Shown: positions 15,838-24,538 of the stretch, in pieces
Layout of the letters: every line of letters starts with the position of its first letter
Numbering within the stretch: position 1 is the first letter of the stretch
Assembly (NCBI GenBank): GCA_965229005.1
Contig: CBDDIP010000002.1
Coordinates: 1,240,001-1,304,000 of the forward strand
Length of the DNA: 64,000 bases
Direction of reading: 5' to 3'
Origin: CBDDIP01 sp965229005
Lineage (GTDB): Bacteria > Actinomycetota > Acidimicrobiia > Acidimicrobiales > Ilumatobacteraceae
The notes under the pieces: generated by a model
Seen by the model: the letters and a program-made list of their open reading frames with translations, nothing else
The model's database searches: none
Told to the model about the DNA's origin: nothing
Position numbers and translations under genes: made by a program

Positions 15838-17121
15838 TCACGTGTTCGGCAGGCGCACGCCGGGGCCCGTCGACACCGAGTGGGCGCTGAAGCCGTCGTT
15901 GTTGAGGTTGATGCGACAGCCGGCGGCCTGCCCAGCCGGCGCGATCACCGAGTCGTCGGTGGCGGTCGACTGGAACAGGACGACCACGGCGCCGTCGTCG
16001 CGCGGCTCGGCCGTCGTCGGCTCGACGTCGATCTGTCCGGTGTAGATCTGGGCATCGGGGATCTCCGAGAACGAGCGGTCGAGGCACGGGTCGGTGGAGG
16101 TCAGCTGCCCGTGGTACGCGGTGCCGTCGAAGGTGAGCGGTGTGTGCAGCACGATGATGTTGCCCACCGGATCCTTCAGCTCGGTGCCGTAGTCGAGCGT
16201 GCAGGTGAACCGCACGCACGCGGTGGCGATCGTCACCGCCCGGTCGACGGTCTCGTCGGTCAACGGATCGCGGTCGTTCTCGACCGTGCGGTACGTCACC
16301 ACGTACGAGCCGTCGAGCGACGCGCTCGTCGCGCCCGTCGTCGGCTCGGGCCCGATGCCGCCGGCGCGGTCGAGTTGCACGTTCTGGAGGAGGAAGGGCG
16401 TCACCGCCGTCGCCGACGGAGCGACGGCGACAGGTGCGCTGCCGCCGACGAGATCCAGCGCGGTGCCCAGCGAAAGCACGGCCGACGCGGCGCCGTCGGT
16501 GCCAACGCTGACCGAACCGGCGAGGGCGGCGACCGCGCAGCCGCCGTCGTCGCAGAGCACCGCTGCCCGCCCGCTGTCGTCCGATGCCCGAAGACCGGAT
16601 GCCCGGATGCCAGCAGACAGGTCGCCGGGCGCGACGGTGATGCCTGCATCGGGCAACGTGATCGCCAGCGACCCGGTGGTGGCGACGATCCACACGTTGC
16701 CGTGTTCGAGGGAGATCGTCGTCGTGCCGGCGGGTGTCTCGAGGTCGAAGGCGACGGCCTTGGACGCATCGCCCACGCGCATCACACCCGCCGGCGTCGT
16801 CAGCTCGGCGAGGCCTCCGGGCGCAACCGTCACCCGGTCACCGGTGACGACCGTCTCGGCGTCGGCGACGGTGATCGCTGCGCCGCCGTCGTGCACCACC
16901 GTCACCGTGCCGGCGGCGGCTCGCAAACTACCGAGCGGAGCGATCGTCACGGTCGTCGTCGTGGCGGCGCTGTCAACGGGTGACGACGGTGTCGGCGTGT
17001 TCGACGAACCGCTCGAGACCGTCGACGAATCGGACTCAGCAGGCGACGACGTGCCCGAGCTGGCGCAGCCCGTCAGCAGCAGCGTGATGGCGAGCGCGGA
17101 CGCGGTGCGATTGCGAGACAT
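15838..17121 (-). CDS. Secreted lipoprotein with a FecR-like domain
   Basis: A 427-residue predicted lipoprotein. The signal peptide ends in the lipobox LLTGC (Cys about 19), followed by a Ser/Thr-rich linker. Residues about 75-185 (VTGDRVTVAPGGLAELTTP, ISLEHGNVWIVATTG) resemble FecR-type beta domains that sense or gate signals outside the membrane. The C-terminal half carries several Cys that could form disulfides. It begins 36 bases after the response-regulator stop on the same strand, so it may be the last gene of the STAND/kinase operon. Confidence 0.7.
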   Translation of the reverse strand: MSRNRTASALAITLLLTGCASSGTSSPAESDSSTVSSGSSNTPTPSSPVDSAATTTTVTIAPLGSLRAAAGTVTVVHDGGAAITVADAETVVTGDRVTVAPGGLAELTTPAGVMRVGDASKAVAFDLETPAGTTTISLEHGNVWIVATTGSLAITLPDAGITVAPGDLSAGIRASGLRASDDSGRAAVLCDDGGCAVAALAGSVSVGTDGAASAVLSLGTALDLVGGSAPVAVAPSATAVTPFLLQNVQLDRAGGIGPEPTTGATSASLDGSYVVTYRTVENDRDPLTDETVDRAVTIATACVRFTCTLDYGTELKDPVGNIIVLHTPLTFDGTAYHGQLTSTDPCLDRSFSEIPDAQIYTGQIDVEPTTAEPRDDGAVVVLFQSTATDDSVIAPAGQAAGCRINLNNDGFSAHSVSTGPGVRLPNT

Positions 17122-17156
17122 CCTCCGATGAGACCACTCGGCTCATCCCGAGGGCG

Positions 17157-17834
17157 TCAGGGGTTCCCCTCATTCGTCGGCGCTGCCCGATCGGCGAGGT
17201 AGCGAAGCACGGCGCGCACCCGGCGGTTCGCTGCCGGCGACTCCTCGATCGACAGCTTGCGAAAGATGTGGGTGATGTGGGCCTCGACCGTCTTGCTGCT
17301 GAGCAGCAGCGTCGTCGCGATGGCTCGGTCGGTCATGCCCTCGGCGATGAGGCCGAGCACGCGCAGCTCGCGCAGCGTCAGCAGCTGCTCCAGCGGGGCT
17401 CGTCGATCGGAGTCGTCGACGAGGTGCTGCACGAGGTACGGATCGACGACCGTGCCGCCATCGGCCACACGTGTGAGCGCACCGACGAGCTCGACGGTGT
17501 CGGCGACTCGGTCCTTGAGGAGGTAGCCGATGCCACGTTCGCCACGGTCGAGGATGCGCAGCGCAAGCGACACGTCCACGTGCTGGCTGAGCAGCAGGAT
17601 GCCCAACGACGCATCGAAGCGCTTCAGCTCGGTTGCGGCACGCACGCCCTCGTCGGTGTGCGTCGGCGGCATGCGGATGTCGACGATGGCCACGTTCGGA
17701 CGGGTGGCCCGCACGCTCGCGACGAGGCTGCGTGCATCGTCGGCTTCGCCGACCACCTCCACGCCACCGGCCTCGAGCACGGCGATCAGGCCTCGCCGCA
17801 CGATCAACGAGTCGTCGGCGACTACGACTCGCAC
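17157..17834 (-). CDS. NarL/FixJ-family response regulator
   Basis: A 225-residue regulator with an N-terminal receiver (VVVADDS acidic pair, phospho-acceptor Asp in VAIVDIRMP, Lys in YLLKDRV) and a C-terminal LuxR-type helix-turn-helix (LTLRELRVLGLIAEGMTDRAIA, SSKTVEAHITHIFRKL). The start is placed at GTG 17834, which overlaps the kinase gene by 13 bases; the longer frame to 17879 would add an unstructured extension. It should be phosphorylated by the kinase encoded immediately upstream. Confidence 0.9.
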   Translation of the reverse strand: MRVVVADDSLIVRRGLIAVLEAGGVEVVGEADDARSLVASVRATRPNVAIVDIRMPPTHTDEGVRAATELKRFDASLGILLLSQHVDVSLALRILDRGERGIGYLLKDRVADTVELVGALTRVADGGTVVDPYLVQHLVDDSDRRAPLEQLLTLRELRVLGLIAEGMTDRAIATTLLLSSKTVEAHITHIFRKLSIEESPAANRRVRAVLRYLADRAAPTNEGNP

Positions 17835-19432
17835 GGCAGCTCCAGTCGCATCCGGACACGATCCTGGTGCTCGTGACACTGCACCTCACCGCGAAGCCAA
17901 CGCGCCGTCTCCTCCGAGAACGCCACTGCCCGTGGCGAGGGCAGGCCGTCGAGGTCGACCACGAGGGTGGCGCGACGGTGGCTGCACTCGACGCGAATCG
18001 ACACCGAGGAGCCGGCGGCCACGTCGCTGACGATCTGTTCGCACACGTTGGCGATCGCCTCGCGGACCACGCCGTCGGGTACGCCGTTGACGCGTGCGCG
18101 CACGGCGACGCCGGTCTGCTGGCCGAGCAGACCGAACAGGAACGGGTCGGCCTCATCACCGGTGTCCAGCGCGGTGGCCCGCTCCTCGAGTGCTTGCACC
18201 ACCTCGCGCAGCGCCGTCGTCGCTCGGAGCACCAATTGGGCTGCGTCCGGCCCGTCGCCGACGAGCAGCCGATCGAGCGCGGCGCGCAGCTCGGCGATCG
18301 GCGCGCTCGCCAACCGACGGGCCAACGATGCTCGCAGCGCAGACGCGAACCGGTCGGTGCTGCGCCGTCGTTCGACGAGCTCGAACGCATCCGCGGCCAG
18401 CAGCGCCCGCGCCTCGGCGACTCGCAGTTCGCGCACGTTTCGCCGCGTCCAATCGGCGACGCGGTCCGGTTCCGCTCCGGTCCACAGCCGGCCGACGATC
18501 CGGTCGCCGACGACGAGCACGACGGACACTGCGTCAGCCGCGGCGCCGAGCCTGGATGGTGCGCCGGTCTCGTCGCGCGCGCCGAAGCCGTCCACATCGA
18601 TGCTGATCTCCACCGACGGATCGTCGAGCTCGTGGCGCGCTCGGTCGCGCAGCAGCGGCGCGACCTCCAGCTCGTCCGTCGCCGTGCCCACCGGTTCGGT
18701 CGGCTGCTGGTTGACCTCGAGCTGCAGGCACACGAGCGTGCCGGGCCGGGCGACGTCGTCGCCGGCGGGAGCGATCTCCAGCGAGCCGGAGAGCGCGACG
18801 ACCCGTCGCTGAAGTGCAGCCAGGCCCCGGCCCGAGCGTCGATGTGCGCCGCCGCGTCCGCGGTCGACGATGCGCAGCTCCAACCTGCTCCCGACGATCT
18901 CGGCGACGACGGTGCACTCGTCGACACCGGCGTGGTGGTGCACGTTCGCCAGCGACTCGCTGAGCGTCGCCGCGACCAGTTCGCCGAGCTCGGCCGCCAG
19001 GGGGCGGCCGACCCGCGCGTCGACGTGCACGCGCAACCCGCTCTGCTCGGCGATCTCGGTGATCGCCGCGTCGATGTCGTCGATGGTCATCGCGCGGGTG
19101 GTGCCCCCGCTCGCGAGCGCGTCGATGTCGGCGATGACCTCCTCCAGCCGCTGGGCCAGCACGTCGCGGTCCGTCGCCGGGATCGTCGTGCCGCATCGGA
19201 GCAGTCCGAGGCGGATGCCGAGCAGCTGCTGCTGGGCGCCGTCGTGCAGCGCACGTTGCACGCTGCGGCGTCGACGCTCCCACTCGGCGACCACGGCGGC
19301 GCGCTCGCGGATTGCGGACTCGCGCCGACGATCGAGCGCGCGGCGCAACGGCTCGATGGCGACGTGCACGGCGACCTCGTCGGCCGGTGCGAGTGAGAGA
19401 TCGATTCGTTGTCCCGTCATCGACACGCTCAC
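17822..19432 (-). CDS. Soluble histidine kinase with two kinase-like halves
   Basis: A 536-residue HisKA_3-type kinase. ALHDGAQQQLLGIRL holds the phospho-acceptor His (about H63), followed by an ATPase domain (ESLANVHHHAGVDE, LRIVDRGRGG, GRGLAALQRR). The second half (about 290-536) repeats the plan in degenerate form: a helical region with no HD pair, then REAIANVCEQIVSDVAAG. No membrane helix or sensor domain is present. The start is GTG 19432, overlapping the upstream stop as GTGA; the open frame to 20245 is antisense-like shadow of the WD40 gene. It probably receives its signal from the STAND/WD40 protein. Confidence 0.82.
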   Translation of the reverse strand: MSVSMTGQRIDLSLAPADEVAVHVAIEPLRRALDRRRESAIRERAAVVAEWERRRRSVQRALHDGAQQQLLGIRLGLLRCGTTIPATDRDVLAQRLEEVIADIDALASGGTTRAMTIDDIDAAITEIAEQSGLRVHVDARVGRPLAAELGELVAATLSESLANVHHHAGVDECTVVAEIVGSRLELRIVDRGRGGAHRRSGRGLAALQRRVVALSGSLEIAPAGDDVARPGTLVCLQLEVNQQPTEPVGTATDELEVAPLLRDRARHELDDPSVEISIDVDGFGARDETGAPSRLGAAADAVSVVLVVGDRIVGRLWTGAEPDRVADWTRRNVRELRVAEARALLAADAFELVERRRSTDRFASALRASLARRLASAPIAELRAALDRLLVGDGPDAAQLVLRATTALREVVQALEERATALDTGDEADPFLFGLLGQQTGVAVRARVNGVPDGVVREAIANVCEQIVSDVAAGSSVSIRVECSHRRATLVVDLDGLPSPRAVAFSEETARWLRGEVQCHEHQDRVRMRLELPCES

Positions 19433-22400
19433 CCGTCCACGATCGCCGGACACGTCGGCGAGTAGGGCTGTCGGCTGCCGACGTACTGGCGCCACTCGCG
19501 TTCCGTCAGGTTCCGCTGCGCCAGACCGCACAGATCGGAGCGCATCCGATCGGGGTCGAGGTCGAAGCGCATCGGTCCGCCCCACGCCGTCGCCACGACG
19601 AGCGCAGGATCGCTCGGTTCCCAGGCCGGCATGGCCACCCAGTTGGCCCCTGTCAGGATCGCAGTGCCGTAGGGCAGGCCGCTGGTGACCTCCCACAGAC
19701 GAAGCGAGCGGTCGTCGGCGCCGGTCGATGCCAACAGTCGGTCGTCCGGTGAGAACGCGACGCCACCGACGCGACCGCGGTGGCCGTCGAGCCGTTGCAG
19801 CTCGCTGCCGTCCACCATCGAGGTGATGAGCAACGTGCCACCGTTCGCGCCGATCGCCAGGAGGCTGCCGTCGTGCGAGACGGCGAGCGAACGCACACCG
19901 CGCTCCAGCTTCACGTGCCACATCGACGTCGGCGTCGCTGCGCCGAGCGCCCATCGGTCGACGTTGCCACCGTTGTCGGCGGTGACGAGCGCGCTGCCGT
20001 CGGGGCTGAACGCGACCGCGTAGGCCGGGCGCGCCGGCGCGCCCGCCGCGAGGCCGGCTGATCGGAGGCGGATGGGCTCGCCGGGAGTGCTCAGATCGAG
20101 GAGCACCGTGCACGCGTCGCAGTCGCCGTCGGTCTCGACGGCGGCGAGCCATCGACCGGTCGGGTCGAGCGCGACCGAGGTGCTGCGGGAACCGACCGAG
20201 CGCTGTTCGATCGTCGTCACCTGGCCGACCCCGCGGATGATCCACAGACTGCCGCCCTCGTCGACGGCGACGACCGTGCGCCCGTCCGCGGTGACGGCAA
20301 CGGCGGTGAGCGGCTCAGCGGAGAGGGCGATCGGCGGTCCGGCGGACGCGCCGTCGGAGCGTGTGAAGCGCACGGTGCCGTCGCGGCCGGCGCTGACCGC
20401 GAGGCCGTCGGCGGCGATCGCCACACCGGCGACGTCCGCGTCCACGTCATCGATCGGTGACGCCACCAACGAGGCGAGATCGAGGTTCCACACCCCGAGG
20501 CGGAGGTCGTCGCCGGCGGTCGCCAGACGCGCTCCGTCCACCGCCATCGCGATGACTCCGGATGCATGGGCGTCGAGCGCAGGCCGCGGTGATCGGCGGG
20601 TGACCGCGTCCCAGAACTGCACCTTGCCGTCCTCGCCGCCGGTGACGAGCACGCCGTCGTCGAGCACCACCATCGACAGCACGATCCCACCGTGGGCGTC
20701 GATCGACAGCCCGTCCTGCGCGCCCGTGACCGGATCGAGGAAGCGGAGATCGGCGTCGGTGCCCACGGCGAGCCAACCGGCCTTCGGGCCGAGTGCCACG
20801 GACCACACCTCGGCGTCGATCGCGGCGACCTCGTGCCCGGTCCAGTCGGGTGCGCGCGCCACGAGCACGGCGCCGCCGATGGTGCCGGCGACCAACGCGT
20901 CGGCCGACTCATCGTCGTCGCGTGCTTCGAAGGCGACCGACACGATCGCGGATCCGTCGTCGCCGCCGGCGGCGACCTGGGCGACCGGCGCCCCGGTCCG
21001 AACGTCGAGCACGGCGATCGCCCCGGTCTCGTCGCCGACGACGACGAGGTCGCCCGCGGCGGCCAGCGCGGTGACCGGGGCTTCGACGGGTGCGGCGTGC
21101 CAGAGGAACTGCCCGGTGGAGGTCGACCACGCGTGCACACGACCGGCGATCCCGCCGATCAACACGACGTCGTCGTGGCTGACGACCTTGCTGACCTCCT
21201 CGCCATCCGGGAGCTCGACGTCGCCCGACCAGCGAGGGCTGTCGGCCGACAAGACCCACGTGCCGATCGTCGTCGTGCTCGTGTCGGCCGCCAGGAACCG
21301 GCCATGGTCGCCGACTGCCACAGTGGTGAACGCCGTGTCGTCGTGCAGGTACGCCTGCAGCCCGGGACGAGCCGTCATCGCCGCGAGCATCGCCCCGGCC
21401 GTGCCGCGATCGGCGTGGAGGTCGTAGGCCTCTGCGGCGAGCAGCGCGGCGAGATCGACGTTGTCGCTGCGCAAGGTCCCCGATGCCGCAGCGAGACGTC
21501 GGGCGTCGGCGACGTCGCGCTCGTGCTCCGCCGTGCGCGTCTGGTGCGCGGCGACGAGACCGACCCCGGCGGCACCGAGCCCGAGCGCGACCACCGCCGC
21601 CAACAGCACGCGCAGCCGGCGGTTGGAACGTCGCGCCGCCAGCTCACGACCGCGCAGCTCGTCCAGCTCCTGCTCGGCCAGGTCCTGGCTGGCGGCGACG
21701 AAATCGCTCACGCTGCGATCCGGGTCGTCATCGGCGCCGGCGCTCATCGCGTCACGCGCGGTGACCAGTTGTGACCCTCGCAGCAACGCCGCTTCGTCGT
21801 GTCCGGACTCGCGCCACCAACGCGCTGCGTTGCGCAGGTTCGCCAGGCTGCGCAGACGGGCCCGATCGGCCTCCAGCCAGTCGCGCAACCGCGGCCACTC
21901 ACGGAACACGGCCTCGTGGGCGATCTCCGCGCTGGCGCCGTCGATGGCCACGAGTCGTGCCGTCGCCAGCGCGTCGAGCGTGGCCCGGCGCTCGGCGATG
22001 TCGCCGACCAGCGCGGCCAACGGCACCCGACGGGCGGTGTCGATCCCCCCGGCGTCGGGTTCGGCGAGCTGGGTCAGCAGCGAACGCGCCGTCGTCTGGC
22101 GCGACGCCGGCAGCGCAAGCCACGCGGTCTCGGCGGTCGTCGCGATCGCCCCGCGCACGCCGCCCGAGCGCCGATACGCATCCCATTCGAGCTCGCCCGT
22201 CGAGGTGCTCAGGCGGTAGGTCTCGGCCAGCGCGTGGGAGACGAGAGGCAGCGCAGCCGGCTCGCCGAGCACCTCGTCGACGATCTCGTCGACGAGATCC
22301 GCCGGTACGACGAGTCCTGCGTCCAGCGCCGGTCCGACGACCATCGTGCGCAGGTCCTCCACCGACGGTGGGCCGAGCAGCAGGTTGTTGCGAGCGATCA

Positions 22401-22848
22401 GCTCGGCGAAGCGTGGGTAGCCGGCGCACGTGCCGTAGTGGTCGCTTCGCAACGCGATGGCGACCGCGACGCCCGAGTCGTGGAGGTCGCACAGCGCATC
22501 GAGGTAGCGGGCGCGGGCGTCGTGATCGCCGCCGGTGAACAGCTCCTCCAACTGATCGACGACCAGGACGGCGCGATCCGACCCGGTGACGTCGGGTCCG
22601 ATCGGCTCGTCGCCGGTGGGACGAACGACCACGACGTCCCATCCGAGCGCGCCGAGCCCCGCAGCCAACAACGACGACTTGCCACTGCCCGAGGCGCCGA
22701 TCACACCGGCGAAGCGTGCGGTCTCGAGCAGCCGTGAAACTGCACGCGCCGCGCGGTCGCGCCCGTGGTAGCGGCGCGAGTCGTGCACGCCGTACGACGC
22801 CAGGCCCATCCACGGGCATCCCGCAGTTCCACGTTCCTGGCCGTCCAC
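19429..22848 (-). CDS. Membrane STAND ATPase with C-terminal WD40 propeller
   Basis: A protein of about 1139 residues. The order is a short lead CPWMGLASYGVHDSRRYHGRD, a nucleotide-binding domain with GASGSGKSS (residues 51-59) and VLVVDQLEELF, a helical arm domain, one membrane helix (LRVLLAAVVALGLGAAGVGL), then roughly ten WD40-like blades to the end. STAND proteins are signal-gated oligomerising switches. TATGTT 6 bases before GTG 22848 sets the start; longer frames run into the divergent lipoprotein gene. It heads an operon with the histidine kinase (4-base overlap) and the response regulator. Confidence 0.88.
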   Translation of the reverse strand: MDGQERGTAGCPWMGLASYGVHDSRRYHGRDRAARAVSRLLETARFAGVIGASGSGKSSLLAAGLGALGWDVVVVRPTGDEPIGPDVTGSDRAVLVVDQLEELFTGGDHDARARYLDALCDLHDSGVAVAIALRSDHYGTCAGYPRFAELIARNNLLLGPPSVEDLRTMVVGPALDAGLVVPADLVDEIVDEVLGEPAALPLVSHALAETYRLSTSTGELEWDAYRRSGGVRGAIATTAETAWLALPASRQTTARSLLTQLAEPDAGGIDTARRVPLAALVGDIAERRATLDALATARLVAIDGASAEIAHEAVFREWPRLRDWLEADRARLRSLANLRNAARWWRESGHDEAALLRGSQLVTARDAMSAGADDDPDRSVSDFVAASQDLAEQELDELRGRELAARRSNRRLRVLLAAVVALGLGAAGVGLVAAHQTRTAEHERDVADARRLAAASGTLRSDNVDLAALLAAEAYDLHADRGTAGAMLAAMTARPGLQAYLHDDTAFTTVAVGDHGRFLAADTSTTTIGTWVLSADSPRWSGDVELPDGEEVSKVVSHDDVVLIGGIAGRVHAWSTSTGQFLWHAAPVEAPVTALAAAGDLVVVGDETGAIAVLDVRTGAPVAQVAAGGDDGSAIVSVAFEARDDDESADALVAGTIGGAVLVARAPDWTGHEVAAIDAEVWSVALGPKAGWLAVGTDADLRFLDPVTGAQDGLSIDAHGGIVLSMVVLDDGVLVTGGEDGKVQFWDAVTRRSPRPALDAHASGVIAMAVDGARLATAGDDLRLGVWNLDLASLVASPIDDVDADVAGVAIAADGLAVSAGRDGTVRFTRSDGASAGPPIALSAEPLTAVAVTADGRTVVAVDEGGSLWIIRGVGQVTTIEQRSVGSRSTSVALDPTGRWLAAVETDGDCDACTVLLDLSTPGEPIRLRSAGLAAGAPARPAYAVAFSPDGSALVTADNGGNVDRWALGAATPTSMWHVKLERGVRSLAVSHDGSLLAIGANGGTLLITSMVDGSELQRLDGHRGRVGGVAFSPDDRLLASTGADDRSLRLWEVTSGLPYGTAILTGANWVAMPAWEPSDPALVVATAWGGPMRFDLDPDRMRSDLCGLAQRNLTEREWRQYVGSRQPYSPTCPAIVDG

Positions 22849-22854
22849 CGCCGC

Positions 22855-22860
22855 AACATA
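22855..22860 (-). promoter_or_regulatory. Leaderless -10 box of the STAND/WD40 operon
   Basis: TATGTT on the minus strand, 6 bases before GTG 22848. The divergent lipoprotein gene has its own TACGAT box at 22937-22942, so both promoters fit in the 100-base gap. Confidence 0.45.
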
Positions 22861-22948
22861 CGCGTCGCCCCGGACCGGTGGAAGCGCGACGCCCGATCCA
22901 AGGGGTTTCCCCGATGGCGGCCAGCGTGGCCGTTCGTACGATCCGAAC

Positions 22949-23887
22949 GTGCCTGCTCGCCCTGTCCTCCGCCGCGCTGTCGCCGTCCTCGCGATGCTCA
23001 TCTCCGTGTCCGCGTGTGGCAGCGACGCGAAGGGGACCGCCAGCGATCCGCGCGGTGCCGTCGCCGATGCGATCGTCGCGCGCATGAAGCAGTTCGGGTT
23101 CCAGGCCGACCGCGAGTGCGTCGCCGGCTTGGTGGGCCAGCTCGACGATGCCGACTTCGCCCTCATGGAGGCGGCGACGAAGGACACCGCTCCCGACGCC
23201 ACCGACCCGGAGCTCAGCGAGGCCGGCGAGGCGCTCGGCGACCAGATGAGCGAGTGCCTCGATCAGAAGAACGCCGAGTCGCCGCTGATCCAGGAGGTGC
23301 TCGACGTCTTCGAGAGCTCCGACCACGCGGGGATGACGCTCGACGAGGACTGCGCCCGGAAGCAGTTGGGAACGCTGGGCGACGATCAGTTGCAGGCCTT
23401 CCTCGACCTCGGCCCGGACACCACCGACGTGCAGGCCGCGCCAGGCCAACTGGCCCTGCTCGGCTGCTCGGAGATCTCCTTCGGTGGCACGGCCGGTCCC
23501 CTCGAGGACGTGTGCGCCCTGTTCGACCCGAGCGCACTCGGCACGTTGATCGACGGCATGGGCGAGGGCGAGCCGGGCGCCCTGGCGACGACCTCCGGCA
23601 CCGGTGCCGTGTGCGAGTTCTCGGGCGAGGACATCTCCACCGTCAAGGTGTACGTCACTCGGGACGCGGATGTCGACGAGTGGGCCGCCGAGGCCACGGA
23701 CGGCGACGGCATCAACGAGGGCACGCCGGAACCCGGGATCGGCGACCAGGCGTTCACCCGCCCCGGCTACATCGGCGCATCGTCGGGCACGACCATCGTC
23801 GAGCTCCGTGTGTTCCCGAGCTTCGATGCCGACGACGTGGATCTGAACCCGATCTTCGGTGCGGTGTTCGCGCAGATCACCGGCTGA
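22949..23887 (+). CDS. Predicted lipoprotein of unknown function
   Basis: A 312-residue secreted protein: basic start, hydrophobic core, lipobox ISVSAC (Cys about 25). After a short linker there are two similar acidic helical units (AIVARMKQFGFQADRECVAGL..LDDADF and DVFESSDHAGMTLDEDCARKQLG..GDDQLQAF), each with one Cys, suggesting an internal repeat. A beta-rich C-terminal domain follows. TACGAT lies 6 bases before the GTG start. It is divergent from the STAND/WD40 operon; a functional link is possible but unproven. Confidence 0.72.
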   Translation: MPARPVLRRAVAVLAMLISVSACGSDAKGTASDPRGAVADAIVARMKQFGFQADRECVAGLVGQLDDADFALMEAATKDTAPDATDPELSEAGEALGDQMSECLDQKNAESPLIQEVLDVFESSDHAGMTLDEDCARKQLGTLGDDQLQAFLDLGPDTTDVQAAPGQLALLGCSEISFGGTAGPLEDVCALFDPSALGTLIDGMGEGEPGALATTSGTGAVCEFSGEDISTVKVYVTRDADVDEWAAEATDGDGINEGTPEPGIGDQAFTRPGYIGASSGTTIVELRVFPSFDADDVDLNPIFGAVFAQITG

Positions 23888-23956
23888 CTCGCGTTTCCGC
23901 TCGTCGCGAGTTGACGCGTCGCGCATCCTCGGCCGTGGCGTCCTAGGGTCGGCTGC

Positions 23957-24538
23957 GTGCGTCCAACCGGTCTGCTGCTGTTCCCTGGTGCCGGCTCGTC
24001 GAGCAGCAACCCGTCGCTGGTGGCGATCGAGGAGTCGGTTGCGCCGCTGTCGTGCACGCGCGCCGACTTCCCGTATCGATTGGCCGGGCGGCGCGCGCCG
24101 GACCGGCCACCTGTGCTGCTCCAGGCCGTGCGCGACGCGGCAGCGGGAATGCCTCCGGCGAAGCGGAAGCGTCTCGTGCTCGGGGGCCGATCGATGGGCG
24201 GGCGGATCTGCTCGATGGTCGTCGCCGATGCCGACGATCCACTGCCCGCCGTCGGGCTCGTGCTGATCTGCTACCCGCTGCACCCGCCGGGCAAGCCCGA
24301 CACGCTGCGCGTCGAGCACCTGCCGCGGATCACCGTGCCGTGCCTGTTCATCCACGGCACGAAGGACCCGTTCGCCTCGCCCGACGAGCTGACGCGGTGG
24401 ACGGCCACCATCCCAGGGGCGGTGACGCACGAGTGGATCGATGGCAAGGGCCACGATCTGAAGGGTGCCGATGCGCGCATTGCCCACCTGGTACGCGACT
24501 GGCTCGCCGCGACGTTCACCGTCAGCCCGAAGAAGTGA
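23957..24538 (+). CDS. Alpha/beta hydrolase, KANL3/TEX30-like
   Basis: A 193-residue single-domain hydrolase. The nucleophile elbow is GGRSMGGR, the acid lies in FIHGTKDPF and the histidine in GKGHDLKG; the early LLLFPGAGSSSSNP would form the oxyanion region. The size and the G-x-S-M-G-G-R motif fit the TEX30/KANL3-like group of unknown substrate. TAGGGT is 7 bases before the GTG start. Its 3' end overlaps the convergent MFS gene by 17 bases. Confidence 0.82.
   Translation: MRPTGLLLFPGAGSSSSNPSLVAIEESVAPLSCTRADFPYRLAGRRAPDRPPVLLQAVRDAAAGMPPAKRKRLVLGGRSMGGRICSMVVADADDPLPAVGLVLICYPLHPPGKPDTLRVEHLPRITVPCLFIHGTKDPFASPDELTRWTATIPGAVTHEWIDGKGHDLKGADARIAHLVRDWLAATFTVSPKK

Noticed and set aside
19433..20245. 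N-terminal extension of the histidine kinase frame
   Set aside because: It overlaps the WD40 coding region in another frame and is Arg-rich nonsense; the kinase starts at 19432 with a GTGA overlap.
22849..23202. Longer start for the STAND/WD40 protein
   Set aside because: It would run antisense into the divergent lipoprotein gene, and the TATGTT box supports GTG 22848.
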